From assembly GCA_017936245.1 (NCBI GenBank), contig JAGBFY010000062.1, positions 1 to 8,292 of the forward strand: a stretch of DNA of 8,292 nt, read 5' to 3'. The translations under genes and the position numbers were made by a program. Below, in pieces: positions 1 through 5,247 of the stretch. Under the pieces are notes generated by a model that saw only the letters and a program-made list of their open reading frames with translations, ran no database searches and was not told the origin of the DNA. The stretch comes from Kiritimatiellia bacterium (GTDB lineage Bacteria > Verrucomicrobiota > Kiritimatiellia > RFP12 > UBA1067). Numbering within the stretch: position 1 is the first letter of the stretch; each line of letters starts with the position of its first letter.

Positions 1-7
1 AAAGAAA

Positions 8-42
8 GGATTCTATCCTGCCTATGGGATAGCAATGAATCC
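8..42. repeat. Two-tier inverted repeat
   Basis: The outer arms are GGATTC (8-13) and GAATCC (37-42). The inner arms are CTATCC (13-18) and GGATAG (27-32), with CAAT unpaired on the right side. The sequence would form a bulged stem-loop. No T-tract follows, so an intrinsic terminator for an upstream gene is not well supported; a REP-like element is an alternative. Confidence 0.5.
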
Positions 43-71
43 GGTTAAAGGTAGGATTCCGTATTACCTAA

Positions 72-188
72 GCCCAAGGGTCACTTGACCTTTGCCATGA
101 GGGTCACGTGACCTTTAGCCCAAGGGTCACTTGACCCTTGCCACGAGGGTCAAGTGACCCTCACCACGAGGGTCTCCGTACCCTTGGG
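72..188. repeat. Five tandem 22-26 bp units, each with a palindromic core
   Basis: The units are at about 72-93, 94-117, 118-139, 140-162 and 163-188. Most begin GCC(C/A)(A/T/C)(A/G)A and continue into a dyad. The cores are GGTCACTTGACC (79-90), GGTCACGTGACC (102-113, a perfect palindrome), GGGTCACTTGACCC (124-137), GGGTCAAGTGACCC (147-160) and a decayed GGGT/ACCC pair (170-183). Core 4 is the exact reverse complement of core 3. The arms are conserved while the two central bases vary (CT, CG, CT, AG), so the dyad itself appears to be what is kept. This fits an iterated protein-binding site or a REP-like array; the sequence does not decide which. Confidence 0.85.
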
Positions 189-195
189 ATAAGGG
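181..195. repeat. Short hairpin CCCTT-GGGAT-AAGGG
   Basis: Arms CCCTT (181-185) and AAGGG (191-195) enclose a 5-nt loop, overlapping the right end of the dyad array. It may mark the array edge. There is no T-run, so it is not called a terminator. Confidence 0.4.
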
Positions 196-325
196 GGCGC
201 GGGATTCGATTGGTGGCGCATAGGCTTTCCCCGGTTCACTTTCGGTTGGCGGTCGGAAAAGCGTGGGGACAATACCCCGAAAACCTTTCTCTTCATCGCT
301 GGTGCCGTCGTCGGCATCTTTAGCG

Positions 326-364
326 GATGGTCAGTACGCACTTTGATGATGGTCAGTACACACT
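326..364. repeat. Paired 17-bp direct repeats
   Basis: GATGGTCAGTACGCACT (326-342) recurs as GATGGTCAGTACACACT (348-364) with a single mismatch and a 22-bp period. A further partial match, GGCAGTACC, lies near 375-383. The function is unknown. Confidence 0.75.
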
Positions 365-426
365 CCGGCAAGGGGCAGTACCGACTTCTTCGTGGGGGTG
401 GGACAACTGGGGTGAGACCCTGAAAA

Positions 427-443
427 GAGTCGTAATTTGACTC
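427..443. repeat. Small dyad GAGTC/GACTC
   Basis: GAGTC (427-431) and GACTC (439-443) form a 5-bp inverted repeat around a 7-nt AT-rich centre. It is short enough to be chance, but it sits among many other small dyads in this gene-free stretch. Confidence 0.3.
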
Positions 444-603
444 GTGAATCTGGTTGTTTTGTGAAATAGTGCAGTTTTGTGGTATGTAAGATTTCGTCCA
501 CACCATAATCTTGAGAAGCAGTCCGAGCCATATTCTCATCAGCCTTCCCGTTGGGATAGGTTTTGTTAAAATTGCGATTAGTTTAAGGGCCGTGTAGAAT
601 GTG

Positions 604-635
604 GATTCTGCGGGGACAGATTCTGAGGGGACAGA
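604..635. repeat. Tandem 15-bp repeat with GGGGACAGA motif
   Basis: GATTCTGCGGGGACA (604-618) is followed at once by GATTCTGAGGGGACA (619-633), and then by GA. The GGGGACAGA motif resembles intergenic repeats often found with RAYT/IS200-like transposases. That resemblance is from general knowledge and is inference here. The RAYT remnant at 1286 makes the link plausible. Confidence 0.7.
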
Positions 636-748
636 CCCTTGCGGAGGTGAAATTTTTACATACGATTCCAACTTAATATTGGTGGCCACAATTTGTGACT
701 CCCGATTCTCCAGTTCTCTCTTGGTAATCGGTTGCTCGGTTGTGCGGT

Positions 749-848
749 GCGGCTTCGCCGCGACCACTAAAACTGCGGCGGTGACGAATCGCGCGAACGC
801 GCGATTGAAACGTCGCTGTCCGCAGACACGAAAGCCCCTTGCGGGGCT
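749..848. repeat. Cluster of three REP-like hairpins
   Basis: Three strong stems follow one another. GCGGC-TTC-GCCGC occupies 749-761. AATCGCGCG (787-795) pairs with CGCGCGATT (798-806) over a 2-nt centre. AGCCCC-TTGC-GGGGCT occupies 833-848. The composition is much richer in G+C than the AT-rich stretch that begins near 900. None is followed by a T-run, so REP/BIME-like sequence is favoured over intrinsic terminators. A G9 homopolymer follows at 858-866. Confidence 0.7.
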
Positions 849-1285
849 CACGAAAATGGGGGGGGGACGGGAACATCAGGGGTTGGACCTTTGGAAATGT
901 GTAATTTTTAGACGATTAGTCTGTCTTTTGTTGTTTATCTGCTAAAAATAAAATTTTGTGAAGATTCGCTTGCATTATTCAGATGGTTATGAGACAATTT
1001 GTGCAGTTCCCTTGGGATTGAGTTCCGCCGGCGGGCGGATATAAGTGGGGATCCGTCGTTGTCTGCGATGAGATTTTAGGGAGTCCGTCAGGAGGCCGAT
1101 AGGCTGGGGGTGAAGATCTAAAAGGACGCAGACGCCGCGTTGCGTGATGGACAGGCTAGTCCAGTGCATGGTACAGAAGATGCAGATCGCGCGCGGCATG
1201 GCTCTGGCATGGCCGATTCCGAAATGCCGAATGCGTAGCCGCGTGGCCGCGCACATTCGGAAAATGGCAATCGGAGTACAGAATC

Positions 1286-1387
1286 ATGGCAAGAACGCCA
1301 AGAATCAAGTCGTCAGGCGAGGGAACAGCCTATTACCATCTTATTTCACGTTGCAGCAACAGGCAGGATATTGCGGAAGATGGTTAA
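1286..1387 (+). pseudogene. N-terminal remnant of a REP-associated tyrosine transposase (RAYT, Y1_Tnp/IS200-like)
   Basis: The ATG at 1286 lies 9 nt after GGAG (1273-1276). It opens a 33-codon frame ending in TAA at 1385-1387. The product begins MARTPRIKSSGEG and continues AYYHLISRCSNRQDI, the usual opening of Y1_Tnp transposases (a basic MARxPRI start, then YHVxSRxxNRQ with its conserved Tyr-His and Arg). The family is normally about 150-300 residues and carries an HUH motif and a catalytic Tyr further on; both are missing here. The frame stops just where a perfect palindrome begins, so the 3' part seems to have been deleted or replaced. A different open frame covers the same bases (1144-1398) but has no ribosome binding site and no family match. 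The transposase is certainly non-functional as it stands. The family call is by eye. Confidence 0.72.
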
Positions 1388-1418
1388 TTTCAAAGTAGGT
1401 CTGACCTACTTTGAAATT
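1386..1418. repeat. Perfect inverted repeat, 16-bp arms with 1-nt centre
   Basis: The arm AATTTCAAAGTAGGTC (1386-1401) is followed by T (1402) and its exact reverse complement (1403-1418). An uninterrupted 33-bp odd palindrome is far beyond chance expectation. The centre, AGGTCTGACCT, recalls GGTCTGACC-type palindromes seen at RAYT/REP elements (inference). It overlaps the stop codon of the RAYT remnant. As RNA it would be a strong hairpin and could end transcription in either direction, but no separate T-tract follows. Confidence 0.9.
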
Positions 1419-1503
1419 GGAGCGACGGTTTAGGTAATTGTGTGGTGTTGCGTAAAGGGGTGGAGTTATTTTGCGCAATCGAGAGATTTAATGAGGTGTA
1501 ATG

Positions 1504-1512
1504 TGCTATAGT
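1504..1512 (+). promoter_or_regulatory. Possible extended -10 promoter
   Basis: TGCTATAGT matches an extended -10 element (TGn plus a TATAAT-like hexamer, with TATAGT at 1507-1512). No good -35 lies 16-18 bp upstream. Transcription would start near 1519, leaving a leader of about 30 nt before the ATG at 1548. It is the best promoter candidate ahead of the + strand cluster. Confidence 0.35.
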
Positions 1513-1547
1513 ACTCGTCATTTCTAATCCTATAAGGAGATAACTGT

Positions 1548-1664
1548 ATGTATTGTTCAATTTGTCGTTGGATGTTGTTGCTAGCGCTGGCTTTTGGTGC
1601 GTTTCCCGTCAGTTCTCTGGCGGCAATCGTCACAAACGTTTCAACGGTTGCCGAAAACGCGTAG
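1548..1664 (+). pseudogene. Signal-peptide start of a secreted protein, cut short by an in-frame amber codon
   Basis: AAGGAG (1534-1539) lies 8 nt before the ATG, so this is a well-formed translation start. The 38-residue product begins MYCSICRW, continues with the hydrophobic run MLLLALAFGAF, and has a credible signal-peptidase site after SSLAA, leaving only IVTNVSTVAENA before TAG (1662-1664). Past the TAG the same frame stays open to TGA at 1746-1748 and reads RYDGALFIGKGSYNI, which looks like beta-strand surface-protein sequence. I infer a larger secreted protein reduced by a nonsense mutation and a 3' deletion. A genuine short secreted peptide is the alternative. No family could be named. 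Confidence 0.55.
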
Positions 1665-1752
1665 CGTTATGACGGGGCGTTATTCATCGGTAAAGGATCT
1701 TACAATATCGAATGTATGTGCGAGATGCCCTATGTTTTTATTTTTTGAGCTT

Positions 1753-1788
1753 CATCGCTCTGGAAATATGATATCATAAACAGCGATG
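1753..1788. repeat. Nested dyad upstream of acyltransferase copy 1
   Basis: Outer arms CATCGCT (1753-1759) and AGCGATG (1782-1788) enclose the perfect 12-bp palindrome TATGATATCATA (1767-1778). It lies between the broken secreted-protein gene and the Shine-Dalgarno of the first acyltransferase. It could be an operator or a transcript hairpin. There is no T-tract on its 3' side. Confidence 0.55.
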
Positions 1789-1804
1789 GTGAGTGTCGTT
1801 CGTT

Positions 1805-1810
1805 GAGGAG
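1805..1810 (+). promoter_or_regulatory. Ribosome binding site fixing the start of acyltransferase copy 1
   Basis: GAGGAG lies 10 nt before the ATG at 1821. It shows that translation was meant to begin at 1821, upstream of the frameshift, and not at the TTG (1886) or ATG (1892) that open the downstream frame. Confidence 0.7.
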
Positions 1811-1820
1811 CAAACAATAA

Positions 1821-2938
1821 ATGAAATTGGAAACACAGAAAAAGCGTATACTGTCAATAGATGCTCTGCGTGGTTTTGACATGATTTGGACATGATTTGG
1901 ATTATAGGTTTCGGCGCGTTTTTGCGTCAGGCGGGCATGGCTTCCGGCACAGACTTCGGCGGCATGATTTCCGAACAGATGGAGCATGTCCGCTGGGATG
2001 GCCTTAACTGGCACGATCTTATCTTTCCCATCTTCATATTTCTCGCTGGCGCGAGCTGGCCGTTCTCGCTTGACGGGCAACGGGCGAAGGGCGTACCGGA
2101 AGGGCGGATATTTCTGCGGATAGTTAAGCGATTTATTCTTCTTTTTTTGCTCGGACTTCTTACGTCCGGAATTATGCGTTTTGATTTCGTACATCTCAGA
2201 TACATGTCGGTGCTTGGACGAATCGCATGCGCTTGGTTCGTGGCGGCGCTTACGCTTTTCTTCTGCGGACCGCGCAAGACGATTATCGTAGCGGCGATCG
2301 TGTTCTGCAGTTACTGGCTCGCACTGACGTTCCTTCCGGGAATTATCCAACCGGGATGCGATCAATGGGCTATGATGACCAACCTCGTGGTGCTGTTTGA
2401 AAAGTGGGCTATGCCGTACCATTTCAACAATTGGGGCGGCGAGGGCGTCCTCTCCGCATTCGGCGGCGCGTCGGGTTGCGCATATATCGGAGTGTTCGCA
2501 GGACTGATGCTCAAGAGGAAGGACTGGGCGGAGGAGAAGAAATCCCAAATGCTCGCTGTCTTTTCGGTCGAGCTTGCCGCTGCGGCATCAATCGCGAGTC
2601 TTGTATGCCCTTGCGTCAAAAACATGTGGTCTCCGACGTTTGTTTTGATGGCCGGCGCCATCGGAACTGCGCTTCTCTCTCTCTTTCACTGGCTGATCGA
2701 CGTGAAGGGATGGACCGCATGGAGTTTCTTCTTCCGCGTGGTGGGGATGAACGCGATAACCATTTATGTGCTGCGTTGTTTCGTGGATCTCAAATACACA
2801 TCACGTGGTCTTTTCAGGGGGTTCATCAACATGGCTCCGGACCATTGGACCGATCCCGCGATAACGGCCGGAACATTTGTGATAGCCTGGTGTTTGCTCT
2901 ATTTTCTGTATCGTAAGAAAATTTTCCTCAAGGTGTAA
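1821..2938 (+). pseudogene. Membrane acyltransferase, HGSNAT/DUF5009 (COG4299) type, copy 1, frameshifted
   Basis: From the ATG at 1821 the frame reads MKLETQKKRI then LSIDALRGFDMIW, the conserved start of this family, and then hits TGA at 1893-1895. The cause is an exact 11-bp tandem duplication, GACATGATTTG, at 1878-1888 and 1889-1899. Removing one unit restores a 368-residue protein matching copy 2 end to end. The rest is intact, with EHVRWDGL (the His corresponds to the catalytic His of human HGSNAT), WHDLIFPIF, SLVCPCV and the C-terminal KKIFLKV. About ten hydrophobic segments predict a polytopic inner-membrane protein that would pass acetyl from cytoplasmic acetyl-CoA to an external glycan amine or hydroxyl. 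The substrate is unknown. The stop overlaps an in-frame ATG (ATGA, 1892-1895), so a 348-residue product lacking the IDALRGFD segment could arise by reinitiation. The lesion may be a pseudogene mutation, a switchable slippage site or an assembly error. Confidence 0.85.
1878..1899 (+). repeat. 11-bp tandem duplication causing the frameshift
   Basis: Two identical GACATGATTTG units abut (1878-1888, 1889-1899). Eleven is not a multiple of three, so the frame changes. Copy 2 has a single version of this segment at the matching place (from 5299), which shows the one-unit state is ancestral. Confidence 0.95.
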
Positions 2939-3013
2939 TCAGCCTTCATCCCTCATCTTCCGAGCAGGCGGTTTCTGCAATAAGCTCGTCAGATAAAGAA
3001 TTTAAGAAAGGTA

Positions 3014-3018
3014 GAGGT
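3014..3018 (+). promoter_or_regulatory. Ribosome binding site for the DUF4838 gene
   Basis: GAGGT (with AAAGG slightly upstream at 3007-3011) lies 4 nt before the ATG at 3023. The spacing is short but workable, and it supports that start. Confidence 0.5.
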
Positions 3019-3022
3019 AAGA

Positions 3023-5188
3023 ATGAAAAGCGGATTGTTCTCTATAGTTGCGGTTGCGGCGGCCATATGTGCATGGACGTTTGTGGACCGTACATCACCG
3101 ACAAACAGACGGAAGGTTCCCGGTTCGGTCATGACGATCGTAAGGGAAGGGAGGCTGCGCGCCGATATTGTTCTGCCGGCGAAGCCGTTAGACTGCGAGC
3201 GTTATGCCGCCGATGAGCTCAAGTATCATATCGACAAGGCGTTCGGCGTTTCAATTGAAATTGTCCGGGAGGGAAAGTACAGAGCCTCCAAGTATCCTTC
3301 GCACATATTCGTGGGCGCGACATCCGCAGCAAAGACGATCAATCTCCCCGGACGCAAACTTAAGAAGGACGAGTGGATCGTGAGGACGTTCCGCAAGAAT
3401 CTTTATCTTCTCGGACGTGACTCCGACATAAAGTACAATGACATCGGCAATATCTGGAATCCGACGATTTACGGAACAATCTATGCCGTGTATGACTTTC
3501 TCGAAAAGGAGATGGGTGTGAAGTGGATATGGCCCGGTCCTACAGGCGAAGTCATTCCGAAGCGCAACCATTTTGAAATAGTCCGGATCAACCGTACCGG
3601 CATAGAGCCGCTTGAGGAACGCTATATGCACGGAACAGTGCCGTGGGGCATGCCGAAAATCGGGTTTTCCAACGAGGAGTCCGCAAAGAGATACTGCAAA
3701 GAGCAGAACAAGTTCCTCGTCCGCCACCGTGTAGGGCGCAGGCGCCGCACGAAGACGGGCCATGCGTTCGAAAGCTGGTGGAAGCGTTTCGGCAAAAGCC
3801 ACCCCGAATATTTCAATCAGCTTCCCGGCGGAGAGAGACGACCCGCCGCTTCGGGTTCGCTTGTGACGCTTTGCGTTTCCGAACCGGGAGTATGGAAACA
3901 GGCCGTTGCGGACTGGAAGACCTGGTGGGAGAAGGATGGTCGCCGCTGGGGCTTCGAGCCGTGGGTCAACTGCTGTGAGAACGACTATGTTTCCCTTTGC
4001 CAGTGCAAGCGCTGCCGTTCGATAGATCCGCCGGATCCGAGATTCGCGAAGAGCGACTACTGGAACGGCAAGATGACCATCGCCGACATCGACAGGATAC
4101 GCAAAGAGCGCGGGTCCTACGGATTGAACGCGATGCTCTGCGACAACCGCTGGGGGATACCCAAAGACGATCCGCGGCTTCGTCATATTCCTTCCGTGGC
4201 GGACAGATACGCGAGATTTTACAACGCCGTTCAGGAGGAGGTCCGAAAGATAAATCCCGACGCGCGCGTCGTCGGCTACGCATACGAGAACTATCTTGAA
4301 GCGCCAAGGAAAACAAAGCTTGATCCGTCGGTGGTGATCGACATCGTTCCGCGCAGCTACTTCCCGTATGACAAGGTGGAGTCGGACTATTTCAGGGAGG
4401 TGATGCTCGGCTGGAAGAATGCAGGCGTGAAGGAGTTTCTGTACCGTCCGAACTTCATGCTCGCCGGCGGCAATTATCCGTTTGATCAGGGCAGGTTGAT
4501 TCTCGATGATTTCGCCTTTGCCTACACGAACGGCATGAAAGCATGCGAGTTCGATTCCCTGCGCGGTTCGTGGGCCTGCCACTCGATGATGAACTACGCG
4601 CTCATCCGGGCGTTCCGCAATCCGCTTCACGGCTACGATCAGGCACGCGAAGAGCTGCTCTCGGCGTTCGGCTCCGCCCGTTACGAGATTTCGAAATATC
4701 TCGACGGAATATATGCGTACACCACGCAGTGGACGTTCGACGATTTCCACAAGGTGTCCTGGCAGAACTGCACCGGCGGCAATCACGGCGGCGGAAGCTA
4801 TCATAACAGCCCCGCGATTCTCGGAGAATATTTCACCGAAAGATTCTTTACGGACAACTACAGACTTCTCGATTCCGCAAAGAAGGCGGCGAACGGCGAC
4901 AAAGAGGTCATCGCGAGAATCGAGTTCCTGCGCAAGGGTCTGAAGGATGCCGAGATGACGCGCCGTACGCGTATCGCGGAGAAGACTAAACTCGCAGCTC
5001 CGGGAGACAAGGCGAAGGCCGCCGCGTTCGACGCCGCGTTCAAGGCGATGAACGATTACCGCGCAACGGTCGAGGACGATCTGATCTGCAATTTCCGTTA
5101 TGAGGCGCGCACGGAAATGAGAATGAAATGGCCTCATAAGGAAGGCAATACAAAACCGTCCAAATCAGGTCGTCAGATGGAGTATTGA
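3023..5188 (+). CDS. DUF4838 domain secreted protein, glycoside-hydrolase-like
   Basis: The 721-residue protein starts with MKSG and a hydrophobic stretch (about 5-20), a signal peptide or membrane anchor. Residues about 36-185 look like the alpha-glucuronidase-type N-terminal domain found with DUF4838: AADELKYHIDKAFGV (62-76), IFVGAT (95-100) and the hallmark GTIYAVYDFLEKEMGVKW (151-168). The DUF4838 region follows, with CENDYVSLCQCKRC (318-331), whose C326/C328/C331 spacing is typical of the family, and the segment VVGYAYENYLEAP from 416. The C-terminal part is helical and charged. DUF4838 proteins are thought to act on polysaccharides, but the reaction is not established, so no EC number is justified. 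The gene lies 84 bp after acyltransferase copy 1 and 59 bp before copy 2, probably in one transcript. The frame is intact throughout, with no sign of decay. The family call is firm; the function is not. Confidence 0.85.
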   Translation: MKSGLFSIVAVAAAICAWTFVDRTSPTNRRKVPGSVMTIVREGRLRADIVLPAKPLDCERYAADELKYHIDKAFGVSIEIVREGKYRASKYPSHIFVGATSAAKTINLPGRKLKKDEWIVRTFRKNLYLLGRDSDIKYNDIGNIWNPTIYGTIYAVYDFLEKEMGVKWIWPGPTGEVIPKRNHFEIVRINRTGIEPLEERYMHGTVPWGMPKIGFSNEESAKRYCKEQNKFLVRHRVGRRRRTKTGHAFESWWKRFGKSHPEYFNQLPGGERRPAASGSLVTLCVSEPGVWKQAVADWKTWWEKDGRRWGFEPWVNCCENDYVSLCQCKRCRSIDPPDPRFAKSDYWNGKMTIADIDRIRKERGSYGLNAMLCDNRWGIPKDDPRLRHIPSVADRYARFYNAVQEEVRKINPDARVVGYAYENYLEAPRKTKLDPSVVIDIVPRSYFPYDKVESDYFREVMLGWKNAGVKEFLYRPNFMLAGGNYPFDQGRLILDDFAFAYTNGMKACEFDSLRGSWACHSMMNYALIRAFRNPLHGYDQAREELLSAFGSARYEISKYLDGIYAYTTQWTFDDFHKVSWQNCTGGNHGGGSYHNSPAILGEYFTERFFTDNYRLLDSAKKAANGDKEVIARIEFLRKGLKDAEMTRRTRIAEKTKLAAPGDKAKAAAFDAAFKAMNDYRATVEDDLICNFRYEARTEMRMKWPHKEGNTKPSKSGRQMEY

Positions 5189-5189
5189 G

Positions 5190-5217
5190 CCGGTCGGTCG
5201 AGTGAATTTAAAACCGG
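5190..5217 (+). repeat. Weak inverted repeat in the gap before acyltransferase copy 2
   Basis: CCGGT (5190-5194) pairs with ACCGG (5213-5217) across an 18-nt AT-rich loop just after the DUF4838 stop. It is too weak and has no T-run to be called a terminator. Read-through into copy 2 seems likely. Confidence 0.25.
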
Positions 5218-5247
5218 ATTTGAGAATTGAGGAAGTTAAGGTGTAAA

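Larger units (their letters stand above)
1..1285. other. Gene-free, repeat-rich stretch
   Basis: No reading frame here looks like a real gene. The longest open frame (minus strand, 150-851) crosses several hairpins and tandem repeats, has no recognisable domain, and its product is rich in Pro, Arg and Ser with no family signature. The stretch instead holds short direct repeats and dyads, listed separately, that resemble REP-type intergenic sequence. The part from about 960 to 1285 has no strong repeat that I can see beyond a weak stem with CCGAATG at 1227-1233 and CATTCGG at 1254-1260. A RAYT remnant follows directly, which supports reading this as mobile-element debris (inference). Confidence 0.6.

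Noticed and set aside
72..188. CRISPR array
   Set aside because: The units are contiguous with no unique spacers of constant length, and no cas genes are present, so it is a tandem dyad array.
833..848. Intrinsic terminator (AGCCCC/GGGGCT hairpin)
   Set aside because: The stem is good, but no T-tract follows and no gene ends nearby on either strand, so it was grouped with the REP-like hairpins.
150..851. Long open frame on the minus strand (233 codons)
   Set aside because: It runs through tandem repeats and hairpins, has no recognisable domain or convincing ribosome binding site, and its composition follows the repeats.
987..1256. 89-codon minus-strand frame upstream of the RAYT remnant
   Set aside because: It has no family resemblance and no ribosome binding site, and it lies in repeat-rich, gene-free DNA.
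1144..1398. 84-codon plus-strand frame overlapping the RAYT remnant
   Set aside because: It has no Shine-Dalgarno and no domain, and the overlapping frame from 1286 carries the transposase-like residues.
1730..2548. 272-codon minus-strand frame over acyltransferase copy 1
   Set aside because: The sense strand aligns with copy 2 through the whole region, so the antisense frame is incidental.
3251..5137. 628-codon open frame antisense to the DUF4838 gene
   Set aside because: It is a shadow of the codon bias of the sense gene. The sense frame has clear family motifs, while the antisense product has none.
5227..5247. TTG start extending acyltransferase copy 2 by seven residues
   Set aside because: Copy 1 has no matching extension, and the ATG at 5248 has its own Shine-Dalgarno-like AAGG at good spacing.
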